Below, one piece after another: positions 50,292 to 58,446 of a DNA stretch of 64,000 nucleotides. The DNA is from Fimenecus sp045613065 (GTDB lineage: Bacteria; Bacillota; Clostridia; Oscillospirales; Acutalibacteraceae). Where the stretch lies: positions 38,038 through 102,037 of the forward strand of contig JAZLAH010000042.1 in the NCBI GenBank assembly GCA_045613065.1, in the 5' to 3' direction. The translations under genes and the position numbers were made by a program. The notes under the pieces were generated by a model. That model saw only the letters and a program-made list of their open reading frames with translations. It was not told the origin of the DNA and did no database searches. Numbering within the stretch: the first letter of the stretch is position 1; every line of letters starts with the position of its first letter.

Positions 50292-50876
50292 TTATACCCT
50301 CTTTTTCATTAATCCGTGTTTATTGCAATAAATATACAAATAACCTCTGCCACGAAACTGCATTCTTGTTTCTGCATTACCCTCAGGATAAAGCTTAACA
50401 AAATGCACTTTATCAGAAGTAACATAAGCAATAAAGGAAATATAGTGACTTTTTGTCATAGAGTGATTAATTGTAATAAACTTTTCATCTTCCACATTTT
50501 CGATAATCATGGTGTGTTCATCATCAGTTTCTTCAGCTTCAAGTGGTGGCAAAGTGATTCCACAACAACTGATTACTGTGTCCCCTGTTGTATGGATTAC
50601 GTTTCCACAAACGGGACAAACATAAAACTTCGAAAAAAGAATATTTGAGGAAATATTTTTATTGATAATTGTTTCTCCTGACATAAGTTCCATTACAGAA
50701 ACTCCAAGAACCTGACTCAACGATTCAACAAGTGAAATATCAGGTAATCCTTTTGCTGTTTCCCATTTAGATACCGCTTTACTGCTTACACCGATTTTTT
50801 CAGCAAGTTGTAATTGTGTAATCCCTTTTGACTCACGAAGTTTTTTGATTGTCGAACCTGTTATATATGTATTCAT
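50292..50876 (-). CDS. XRE-type regulator fused to a desulfoferrodoxin-like domain
   Basis: 194 aa from the ATG at 50876 with AAAGGAG upstream. Residues about 7-65 are a Cro/C1-type HTH (IKKLRESKGITQLQLAEKIG, SSKAVSKWE). Residues about 85-194 match desulfoferrodoxin: Cys87, Cys90, Cys104 and Cys105 (centre I type), and His121, His138, His144, Cys184 and His187 (superoxide reductase centre). The lysine that precedes the first His in superoxide reductases is Glu120 here, so it may sense superoxide or peroxide rather than remove it. Divergently placed from nothing obvious; its target may be itself. Confidence 0.8.
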   Translation of the reverse strand: MNTYITGSTIKKLRESKGITQLQLAEKIGVSSKAVSKWETAKGLPDISLVESLSQVLGVSVMELMSGETIINKNISSNILFSKFYVCPVCGNVIHTTGDTVISCCGITLPPLEAEETDDEHTMIIENVEDEKFITINHSMTKSHYISFIAYVTSDKVHFVKLYPEGNAETRMQFRGRGYLYIYCNKHGLMKKRV

Positions 50877-50969
50877 TGTTTTATCTCCTTTGATTTGTAT
50901 ATACACATTATAACCTCATTAAAATATACTGACAACCTACGTTTAGTAGAGTTCAAAAATATCATACTA

Positions 50970-51010
50970 TACAAAAGACCTTGAGGACTAAAAATCTTCA
51001 AGGTCTTTTA
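50970..51010 (-). terminator. Terminator of the GH127 gene
   Basis: AAAAGACCTTGA/TCAAGGTCTTTT 12-bp stem with a T tract on the minus strand. Confidence 0.88.
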
Positions 51011-51013
51011 TTG

Positions 51014-53323
51014 TTACGCTTGTTTAACTATACTTAATTTATCGAAAATTCCACCTGCATAACTTCCTGACTCTGCTTGGAGTTTTATTGTAATCTTTGG
51101 CTTGTCACCTATCATATCCATTGGAATTTCATAATACATATCATAAAATTTATTTGGATTAGGATCTTCTAAGGTTACATCGACCAGCAATTCACCATCA
51201 ACGAAAATTTTGAACTTTCTTCCCACATCACCACTATAATACTTGACCTTAAGATAATTCACAGTTGTATTATCAACTGCCATATCATAACTGAACCAAC
51301 CATCAGAAGTGGCATCACGGAACATAAGTCCCTTATGATTTCCTGAATTTGAATTTTCACTCTTTAAGTTATGTGAAAACTCATATTGGTCATTACCAAC
51401 AGGTAATGAATCCACCACAACGTATTTATCTTCCTCGTTTTCAGGCAATTTTGTATCACTATCTGCAAGAGTAAAATAGATTCCATAACGGCTTATGTGT
51501 TGCTTATAATGTTGTGAGAAAATCAGTTTTTGATTAGTTCCTTTAAGTTCAAAATTTAGTGAGTCCTCAATTCTTACAAGATTTTCGTCTATATCATTAA
51601 GCCATTTTTTTATTGTACCATTTTCAACAATAAGAATATCACTTATTGTCGTATCCCAAAGAGGAATTATAACATTCACACCTGTTGTACTTGTGTTCAT
51701 ATTGTTCTGTCCCATATCTGCACTAAGTACCCAAGGACCATATTTGAATGCAACTGTATTTTTATTGTCAGGAAGTGGATGAACAGTAACTTTCATTTTC
51801 ATTTCATACTGGATTATGTCACCATCATTCCAATCTCTTTCAAGAGTAATGAATCCATCATTTACTTTAACAGCTATCTTTTCTCCATTAATTCTGACAG
51901 ATGGCTTATCAGCACACCAATCAGGCATTTTAAGAACGATTTTTGCATTCGCGTAACCATTTATTGTAAATGTTACTTTTGGCAAGTCTGCATTTTGTGT
52001 AATTGTAAGACCTTTTTCATTCCATATAACTTTTGAAGAAGTATATCTGTTGACAAAGATACTATCTGCACCATAGAAATAAATACTATCTGAAAGTTTT
52101 GAGAAGTTCTCCATTCCGGAGCCTGTACAACACCAGAAATGGTCAGTATGTGAACTGTAAACCTTAAAAAATCCTGTTGCCATTGGTTGGAAGTATGTTG
52201 TCATTCCCGTTTCAGGATTCTGTGATGATAAAATTGCATTTATGAATGTATTTTCATAATAATCAGAGTATTTCTTGTCACCTGTAATTTTGAAAAGTTC
52301 ACGGGTAAGCTTAAGCATATTATATGTGTTACAGGTTTCGCAATTGCAGTTTGTACGTTCTGCATCAAGGACTTTCGGTTCACCGAAATGCTCCCATTCA
52401 CTGTTACCACCTGTGATATATGTATGATTCTGTATTACCATTTCCCAGAAATTTACTGCAACCTGAAGATAATATTCCTCACCTGTTACTGTATATCGAT
52501 TCAATGCACCAATGATTTTAGGGATTGTTGTGTTGGCATGTTTGCCGTTGAGAACATCCTCACCATTATACAGTGATTCAAAAAGCGTCATCTCATCAAA
52601 GCTATGTGCTGCTGATAAATGATTTTCACTTTTTGTATATTTATAAAGGTTATAAAGGCAGTCATTCATACCACCATATTCCACATTAAGAACTGTTTTC
52701 TGTGTCTCTTCTGTCCATTTGCTTGTATGACTATACACCCAGTCACCAAGCTTTGACGCTATAGCAAGTGCATCTTCATTTTCTGTATATGTATAAACAT
52801 CAATAAGTCCTGCAAGGATTTTATGCATTGAGTACCAAGGTACCCATGTGCCTGACGTATTGCCATTTTCAATCTGGTCAAAATGGCTTTCGGGAATAGC
52901 GTGAAGATAACCATTTTCAAGCTGACAATCAACCAATACAGAAATCATATAATCTGTAATTCTTTTTAGTTCCTTGTCACCTGATGTAGCATAGGCTTGT
53001 GAAACTGCTGTGAGATAATGACCAAGTGTGTGACCTTGAATTGCAGAAGTCTCCCACCCACCGTACTTTTCAGCATTGATTTTCACACCCGAAATATCAC
53101 CGAATCCTCGCATAAGACGATCTGCATCAAGTGATTTTAAATATTCAACTTCCTTACTGAAAGCATTTTTCTCATAATTATCTAAAAGAGTAACATTTTT
53201 CATAGAGAATTCCTCCAACGGTGTATCGAGTGGTTCAAGCCTTACGTCAGTCATACCTTTACTCACTAAAAATAAGAGCAAGAGCAGAATCACCATAATA
53301 ATTGGGATTATTTTTTTAATCAT
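51014..53323 (-). CDS. Beta-L-arabinofuranosidase-like GH127 family protein, membrane-anchored
   Basis: 769 aa from the ATG at 53323 with TTAGGTGAG upstream. An N-terminal hydrophobic helix (about 5-20) exports or anchors it. The GH127 (DUF1680) catalytic zinc/nucleophile site is visible: CNCETCNTYN (Glu329, Cys331) and WCCTGSG (Cys398, Cys399), the arrangement of Bifidobacterium HypBA1. An (alpha/alpha)6 barrel precedes two beta-sandwich domains. The 150 residues at the end (SDGWFSYDMAVDNT and following) look like a carbohydrate-binding or accessory domain. It removes L-arabinofuranose from plant-type glycans; exact substrate unknown. Confidence 0.85.
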   Translation of the reverse strand: MIKKIIPIIMVILLLLLFLVSKGMTDVRLEPLDTPLEEFSMKNVTLLDNYEKNAFSKEVEYLKSLDADRLMRGFGDISGVKINAEKYGGWETSAIQGHTLGHYLTAVSQAYATSGDKELKRITDYMISVLVDCQLENGYLHAIPESHFDQIENGNTSGTWVPWYSMHKILAGLIDVYTYTENEDALAIASKLGDWVYSHTSKWTEETQKTVLNVEYGGMNDCLYNLYKYTKSENHLSAAHSFDEMTLFESLYNGEDVLNGKHANTTIPKIIGALNRYTVTGEEYYLQVAVNFWEMVIQNHTYITGGNSEWEHFGEPKVLDAERTNCNCETCNTYNMLKLTRELFKITGDKKYSDYYENTFINAILSSQNPETGMTTYFQPMATGFFKVYSSHTDHFWCCTGSGMENFSKLSDSIYFYGADSIFVNRYTSSKVIWNEKGLTITQNADLPKVTFTINGYANAKIVLKMPDWCADKPSVRINGEKIAVKVNDGFITLERDWNDGDIIQYEMKMKVTVHPLPDNKNTVAFKYGPWVLSADMGQNNMNTSTTGVNVIIPLWDTTISDILIVENGTIKKWLNDIDENLVRIEDSLNFELKGTNQKLIFSQHYKQHISRYGIYFTLADSDTKLPENEEDKYVVVDSLPVGNDQYEFSHNLKSENSNSGNHKGLMFRDATSDGWFSYDMAVDNTTVNYLKVKYYSGDVGRKFKIFVDGELLVDVTLEDPNPNKFYDMYYEIPMDMIGDKPKITIKLQAESGSYAGGIFDKLSIVKQA

Positions 53324-53426
53324 AAGTGTCTCACCTAACATTCTAGTAACCATCTTAACACAGATTGATTTTCAATGCAATATTGTAAAATTTCTGTCAA
53401 AGATATATAATAAACGAGGAACTAAT

Positions 53427-53747
53427 ATGAGGTGGATTATGACGACATTTGAAAGAATTTATGAAGTAGTAAAAAATATTCCTGAAGGAAAAGTTGCAAC
53501 ATACGGTCAGGTAGCACTTCTTGCAGGAAATCCAAGATGGGCAAGAGTTGTGGGCTATGCTCTCCACAATAATCCTGCACCGGGTATCATCCCTTGTCAC
53601 AGAGTTGTAAATCGTGAGGGCAAAGTGTCTTATGCCTTTGCTTTCGGTGGTGGTGAAACCCAAAGGGCTCTCCTTGAAAAAGAAGGTGTCGTATTCGACG
53701 ATAAGGGACACATCGACCTTTCAAAGTATGGAATTGATTTATATTAA
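53427..53747 (+). CDS. MGMT-like methyltransferase/alkyltransferase domain protein
   Basis: 106 aa. Only the C-terminal O6-alkylguanine-DNA alkyltransferase domain: TTFERIYEVVKNIPEGKVATYGQVA, RVVGYALHNNP, and the acceptor-Cys motif IPCHRVV. The Cys is kept, so it can probably accept an alkyl group, unlike ATL proteins where the Cys is Trp. The N-terminal half of Ogt is absent. Two ATGs (53427, 53439) both have GAGG-type sites. A single gene between oppositely oriented neighbours; no operon partners. Confidence 0.85.
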   Translation: MRWIMTTFERIYEVVKNIPEGKVATYGQVALLAGNPRWARVVGYALHNNPAPGIIPCHRVVNREGKVSYAFAFGGGETQRALLEKEGVVFDDKGHIDLSKYGIDLY

Positions 53748-53764
53748 AAATCTATCGTCATTAT

Positions 53765-53793
53765 TTGACATTCTTCAACGTTTATGGTAAAAT
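53765..53793 (+). promoter_or_regulatory. Strong promoter of the 41-aa peptide gene
   Basis: TTGACA (53765-53770), 17 bp, TAAAAT (53788-53793), immediately before a AAGGAGGTG site. Confidence 0.8.
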
Positions 53794-53826
53794 ATGTTTA
53801 CCAAATTAAATAAGGAGGTGCTTTAA

Positions 53827-53952
53827 GTGTTAGCATCAATTTTCGAAATGGTTATGGGAATCCTTGGTGGTGCAGGTGTAGACCCTGAAGCTTCTGGCAT
53901 CGTTAGTCAGATATTCAACTCTATCCTTAGTCTTTTTAATTTCGGCGCATAA
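53827..53952 (+). CDS. 41-aa hydrophobic/amphipathic peptide
   Basis: A GTG start (53827) follows AAGGAGGTG by 6 nt. The peptide is MLASIFEMVMGILGGAG, then a short polar turn (VDPEASG) and IVSQIFNSILSLFNFGA. The two helix-like halves are amphipathic with few charges and no signal peptide, like membrane-active or secreted small peptides. It has a consensus promoter just upstream and a strong terminator just downstream, so it is an independent unit. Function unknown. Confidence 0.6.
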   Translation: MLASIFEMVMGILGGAGVDPEASGIVSQIFNSILSLFNFGA

Positions 53953-53970
53953 TTAAAATTTAATATTTAT

Positions 53971-54032
53971 TAAAAGCTATCCGTTATGAAGTGAACCCCA
54001 AAAAGTTCACAGAAATAAGGGTAGCTTTTTTT
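53971..54032 (+). terminator. Terminator of the 41-aa peptide gene
   Basis: AAAAGCTAtCC/GGgTAGCTTTT outer stem enclosing GTGAAC/GTTCAC, then seven T. Confidence 0.85.
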
Positions 54033-54085
54033 GGTGATAATCATCATGACAAATTATAATTTAATTAACATTCATATAAAATACC

Positions 54086-54114
54086 TTTGCTTTTTTGGGG
54101 ATGTATGATACAAT
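54086..54114 (+). promoter_or_regulatory. Promoter of the second MFS gene
   Basis: TTTGCT (54086-54091), 17 bp, TACAAT (54109-54114). Confidence 0.6.
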
Positions 54115-54135
54115 GATACCATAGGAGTGGTTATT

Positions 54136-55575
54136 ATGAAAACTAGACAAATGTCTCCTGAAAAACTTGCTAAAAAGCAGTTGCGTAAGGAGAAAGAACT
54201 CAAGTATTGGGAAAAGCAAAAAGCAAGACCAAAAGGAAATACATATTTCTGGTATCTTGTGCTGATTATTGCAATGATTTATGCAGTTGATGAAATTGCA
54301 TCACAGATCGGCTCACTTATGCAAACGGAAATAGCTAACGACTTTATTAAGAGTGAAAGTGCTGTTACGCTTCTTGGTCTTTTACAGGTTGTTGCAATAC
54401 CTTTCCAGATTGTGGGTATTTTTTACAGACCTTTGGCTGACCGTTTTGGTAGAAAGATTTTCCTTATTATCAACACCTTTGGTATGTCACTTGCAATGTT
54501 TGTGATTTTCCTTTCACAAAATATTTTCATGTACTTTTTAGGTGCTTGTCTAATTATGTTCTTTATTCCACACGATATGCATGTTGTATATATTATGGAA
54601 TCAGCACCAAGCAAAAGCCGTGCAATAACATATTCTGTTGTTAAATTCTTTGCCAATATGGCAGTTATGCTTGTACCTTTACTTCGTAATTGGTTAATGG
54701 AAACATCTGGACAATGGCGTAGGGTTTACTTTATTCCTGCTGTTGTAGGTATTGTAGTTTCACTTATTGCACTTCTTTGTGCAAGAGAAACAGATGCTTT
54801 TATCGATTCTCGTATTCGCTATCTCGGTATGACAGAAGAAGAATTAGAAGCAGAAAAGCTCAGAAAAACTGCACAGGATTCGCAGGGTAGCGTTATTGAT
54901 GCTCTTAAATTCGGTTTTTCACACAAACAGCTTCGTTGGGTATTTATCTGCTTTGCTCTTGCAGGTATCGGTGTAGTTGGTAGTATGAATTATCAGGCAA
55001 TCCTTACTCATGGTTATGCACAGAGCATTTACGGTTCAAGTGCAAAGGAATTTCTTGACCTTGTAAGTGTAAATCAGGTTAACAAAGCAATTACATTATA
55101 TCCAATCGGTATGGCTCTTTCTCAGGTTATTATGGGCTTCATTTCTGATAAAAAAGGTAGAAAACCAGCAGCAATCACTGTTGCAGCAAACTGCGTTGTA
55201 TCCTTTGTAATATTTGCATTAGGTTCAAGAATGAATTTCTTAACACCTGAAATTATCGGATTCTTCTGTGGTGTATTCGTAGGTAGCTACTATTCAACAA
55301 ACGACGTGCTTATTATGATGGCAAGTGAATCTGCACCTACAAATCTTCGTTCATCTGCCACAGCAGCACAAACTGTTGTCGGTTTTGCAGGATACGCTAT
55401 CGGATTTATTACAAATATGATTCTTGCAATGATTTTCGGTGACAGCGTAATTGGTACTGTTGCTCTTTGTCTCCTTGTACCAAGTTTTGTGATTACTCTT
55501 ATTGCACTTATTAAAAATACTCACGAAACCAAAGGAATTGACCTTGATAAAGTTACAGGTTGTGAATGGGATTAA
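54136..55575 (+). CDS. MFS transporter
   Basis: 479 aa from the ATG at 54136 with GGAGTGG upstream. 12 predicted helices with ADRFGRKIFL near residue 110 and SDKKGRKPAA near 340. The cytoplasmic N-terminus (KLAKKQLRKEKELKYWEKQKA) and several loops resemble the gene at 15942, so they are paralogues. Substrate unknown. A terminator follows at 55608. Confidence 0.85.
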   Translation: MKTRQMSPEKLAKKQLRKEKELKYWEKQKARPKGNTYFWYLVLIIAMIYAVDEIASQIGSLMQTEIANDFIKSESAVTLLGLLQVVAIPFQIVGIFYRPLADRFGRKIFLIINTFGMSLAMFVIFLSQNIFMYFLGACLIMFFIPHDMHVVYIMESAPSKSRAITYSVVKFFANMAVMLVPLLRNWLMETSGQWRRVYFIPAVVGIVVSLIALLCARETDAFIDSRIRYLGMTEEELEAEKLRKTAQDSQGSVIDALKFGFSHKQLRWVFICFALAGIGVVGSMNYQAILTHGYAQSIYGSSAKEFLDLVSVNQVNKAITLYPIGMALSQVIMGFISDKKGRKPAAITVAANCVVSFVIFALGSRMNFLTPEIIGFFCGVFVGSYYSTNDVLIMMASESAPTNLRSSATAAQTVVGFAGYAIGFITNMILAMIFGDSVIGTVALCLLVPSFVITLIALIKNTHETKGIDLDKVTGCEWD

Positions 55576-55607
55576 TATAAGTGCAAAGTGCAAAACAAAA
55601 AATTATA

Positions 55608-55646
55608 AAAAATAACGGAGAGTGGAATTTCCATTCTCCGTTTTTG
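55608..55646 (+). terminator. Terminator of the second MFS gene
   Basis: AACGGAGAgTGGAA stem with its complement TTCCAtTCTCCGTT, then T tract; it also faces galT. Confidence 0.85.
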
Positions 55647-55662
55647 TTTGGGGTATATTTAA

Positions 55663-57159
55663 TTATTTCACACTTGCGATAAATTTCTTAAACTGTGCTT
55701 TACCCTGTTCATTTCTGTCATAAACACCACACTGTTCAAGAATTGATGTGAACACAAGACCAATTTCATCCTGGATGATTTCATCAATATTATCTGCATT
55801 GATTTCATCATACTTTGCTTTGATTTTCATTGTCCAATCATAATGCTTTGCGATTCTTTCATCAGCTGTTATATCTTTATTCTCAAGAATAGCATCCTTT
55901 AAGATTGCCATTTCTGTTTTAAGACGAGATGGTAAAACTGCAAGTCCCATAACCTCAATAAGACCGATATTTTCTTTCTTGATGTTGTGGTATTCAGGAT
56001 GTGGATGATAGAATCCGTCAGGATAATCCTCTGTTGTAATGTTGTTACGAAGAACAAGATCAATTTCATAATGACCGTCTGTATATCTTGTAATCGGTGT
56101 GATTGTGTTATGTATTACACCATCATCAGTTTTAGCAATAATAAATGCTTCATCATCAGAATATTCACGCCATGTGCTGAGAATCTTACCTGCAAGTGTA
56201 CAGATTCTGTCAGTATCGTCACCCTGAAGTCGGATAACAGACATAGGCCATTTAACAATACCTGCTGTTACATCTTCAAAACCTTCAAATGTAACATATT
56301 CTTCAATTGGTGCCTTTGCCATTGCGAACTCATAACGACCACCCTGGAAATGCTCGTGAGTAAGGATTGAGCCACCCGAAATAGGCAAATCAGAGTTTGA
56401 ACCGATAAAATAATGTGGGAATTGCTTAACGAAATCAAAGAGTCTTCTAAAATTCTTTTCGCAAACCTGCATAGGCTTATGAGCCTCATCAAATACGATA
56501 CAATGCTCATTATAATAAACATAAGGTGAATACTGTAAGAATGCATTTACACCCTCAAGGCAGATTGGAATAACTCTGTGATTCTGTCTTGCAGGATGAT
56601 TAACACGACCTGCATAACCCTCATTTTCTTTACAGAGCATACACTTAGGATATGAACTCTGTTCCATTTTTGTTGCAGCAGCAATAGCTTTAGGGTCTTT
56701 TTCAGGTTTTGCAAGGTTGATTGTAATATCGATATCACCATATTCTGTACTTGTTATCCACTTAACATCATTCTTGATTCTGTATTCACGGATATAGTCA
56801 GATTTACGAGCAAGGTGATAATAATAGTCAGTTGCACTTTCAGTAGATTCTTCATACTTTTCCTTGAAAGTCTTAATAACTTCTGATGGTCTTGGAGTAA
56901 ACACACCCATTACCTTTGTGTCAAACAAATCTTTATAAACAACTGAATCCTCACAAAGACCTTTTTCTACTGCATAATCAAGAATAACCTTTAAGAGTTC
57001 TTCAAGGTCAGCATCTTTTACTTCTGCATCAGTTTCCATACTGTCCATCTGAAGAATTTCAAGTACACGGTTAACTGCCCAGATTTTGTCCTCATTCATG
57101 ATAAGGTTTTCTTTTACAGCATAAGCCACAAGAGAATTAATTGCTTCATAAATATTCAT
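55663..57159 (-). CDS. galT: Galactose-1-phosphate uridylyltransferase (Firmicutes type)
   Basis: 498 aa from the ATG at 57159 with GGGGTG upstream. It is the long Firmicutes-type GalT: CMLCKENEGYAGRVNHPARQNHR near 180, PISGGSILTHEHFQGG near 265 (His-x-His-type active site), and a C-terminal YHNIKKENIGLIEVMG. It swaps UMP between glucose and galactose in the Leloir pathway. No galK or galE is adjacent. A promoter precedes it at 57193-57222. Confidence 0.9.
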   Translation of the reverse strand: MNIYEAINSLVAYAVKENLIMNEDKIWAVNRVLEILQMDSMETDAEVKDADLEELLKVILDYAVEKGLCEDSVVYKDLFDTKVMGVFTPRPSEVIKTFKEKYEESTESATDYYYHLARKSDYIREYRIKNDVKWITSTEYGDIDITINLAKPEKDPKAIAAATKMEQSSYPKCMLCKENEGYAGRVNHPARQNHRVIPICLEGVNAFLQYSPYVYYNEHCIVFDEAHKPMQVCEKNFRRLFDFVKQFPHYFIGSNSDLPISGGSILTHEHFQGGRYEFAMAKAPIEEYVTFEGFEDVTAGIVKWPMSVIRLQGDDTDRICTLAGKILSTWREYSDDEAFIIAKTDDGVIHNTITPITRYTDGHYEIDLVLRNNITTEDYPDGFYHPHPEYHNIKKENIGLIEVMGLAVLPSRLKTEMAILKDAILENKDITADERIAKHYDWTMKIKAKYDEINADNIDEIIQDEIGLVFTSILEQCGVYDRNEQGKAQFKKFIASVK

Positions 57160-57192
57160 CAAAAACACCCCATTATAATAATAGTCTGAATT

Positions 57193-57222
57193 ATATTATA
57201 AATGAAAATCCGAAGTTTTCAA
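57193..57222 (-). promoter_or_regulatory. Promoter of galT
   Basis: TTGAAA (57222-57217), 18 bp, TAATAT (57198-57193) on the minus strand. Confidence 0.6.
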
Positions 57223-57240
57223 GACATTTTTATAAATATG

Positions 57241-57269
57241 TTGAATATTTTTTTCAGTTATGGTATTAT
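57241..57269 (+). promoter_or_regulatory. Promoter of the cysteine synthase-like gene
   Basis: TTGAAT (57241-57246), 17 bp, TATTAT (57264-57269). Confidence 0.65.
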
Positions 57270-57297
57270 ATTCCGGTTGTAAATGAGGTGCATAAAA

Positions 57298-58227
57298 ATG
57301 GTTTATAATAATATATTGGAAGCAATCGGTCACACACCTATAGTTCGTCTTACCAAAATGGTTGACGAAGACAGTGCCGAGGTGCTTGTAAAATACGAAG
57401 GACTTAATGTTGGTGGTTCAATAAAAACAAGAACTGCATACAATATGATTCTTGATGCAGAAAAGAAAGGCATTATCAATAAAGATACTATCATTGTTGA
57501 ACCTACAAGTGGTAATCAAGGTATCGGTCTTGCCCTTATCGGTGCAGTTAAGGGATACAAAACTGTGATTATTATGCCTGACTCTGTAAGTGAAGAAAGA
57601 AGAAAGCTTGTTAATCACTATGGTGCAGAAGTTGTGCTTGTTCACGATGACGGTGATATCGGCAAATGTATTGACGACTGCTTACAGACTGCTATGAATA
57701 TGCAGAAGGAAAATCCTAATGTGTATATTCCACAACAATTTGTAAATCCTAAAAACCCTGAAGTACATAAACATCACACAGGACTTGAAATTCTTGAACA
57801 GGTTGCTGGTGATATTCACGGTTTCTGCTCAGGTATCGGTACAGGCGGTACAATTTCAGGTATTGGTGAAGTTCTTAAAGCACAGAATCCTGATATTGAA
57901 ATCTGGGCTGTTGAACCTGAAAACGCTGCTATTCTTGCAGGTGGTACAATCGGCACACATATTCAGATGGGTATCGGCGATGGTCTTATTCCTGATAATC
58001 TTAATCAGAATATATATAGTGATATTTATATCGTTACAGATGAAGAAGCATTACAAACTGCAAAGGATTTAGCAAGACTTGAGGGCATTATGTGTGGTAT
58101 TTCAAGCGGTACTAACGTTGCTGCTGCACTTAAGCTTGCAAAGAAGCTTGGTAAAGGCAAGACGGTTGTTACTGTTCTTCCTGATACTGCAGAAAGATAT
58201 TTCAGCACACCACTTTTCGAAAAGTAA
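57298..58227 (+). CDS. PLP-dependent cysteine synthase family protein
   Basis: 309 aa from the ATG at 57298 with GAGGTG upstream. Lys43 in GGSIKTRTA binds pyridoxal phosphate, and TSGNQG (70-75) and the phosphate loop GIGTGGTISG are present. The usual NPGGSVKDR and TSGNTG motifs read NVGGSIKTR and TSGNQG, so it is a divergent O-acetylserine sulfhydrylase-like protein. It may make cysteine or use another nucleophile. A single gene with its own promoter, followed 20 nt later by tRNA-Arg. Confidence 0.85.
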   Translation: MVYNNILEAIGHTPIVRLTKMVDEDSAEVLVKYEGLNVGGSIKTRTAYNMILDAEKKGIINKDTIIVEPTSGNQGIGLALIGAVKGYKTVIIMPDSVSEERRKLVNHYGAEVVLVHDDGDIGKCIDDCLQTAMNMQKENPNVYIPQQFVNPKNPEVHKHHTGLEILEQVAGDIHGFCSGIGTGGTISGIGEVLKAQNPDIEIWAVEPENAAILAGGTIGTHIQMGIGDGLIPDNLNQNIYSDIYIVTDEEALQTAKDLARLEGIMCGISSGTNVAAALKLAKKLGKGKTVVTVLPDTAERYFSTPLFEK

Positions 58228-58247
58228 TTTGTAAAATTCAACAATTA

Positions 58248-58324
58248 GCGCTTGTAGCTCAGCTGGATAGAGCGTCAGACTCCGACTCTGAAGGTCGCTG
58301 GTTCGACTCCAGTCAGGCGCGCCA
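58248..58324 (+). tRNA. tRNA-Arg (CCG)
   Basis: 77 nt with encoded CCA. Acceptor GCGCTTG/CAGGCGC (one G-U), anticodon arm TCAGA/TCTGA with loop CTCCGAC, anticodon CCG, T arm CTGGTTCGACTCCAG. Confidence 0.97.
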
Positions 58325-58360
58325 AAAAAATCCGTACACCATGTGTGCGGTATTTTTTTG
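58324..58360 (+). terminator. Terminator of tRNA-Arg
   Basis: CCGTACAC/GTGTGCGG stem with a CAT loop, then seven T. Confidence 0.85.
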
Positions 58361-58391
58361 CTTATTCACTACCCGCTATTAACTCTTCACC

Positions 58392-58434
58392 AAAAAAATC
58401 CCTGACTTGCAAATTACAAATCAGGGATTTATTA
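58392..58434 (-). terminator. Terminator of the dockerin hydrolase gene
   Basis: AAATCCCTGA/TCAGGGATTT stem with poly-T on the minus strand. Confidence 0.85.
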
Positions 58435-58446
58435 TTTATTCTGTTA

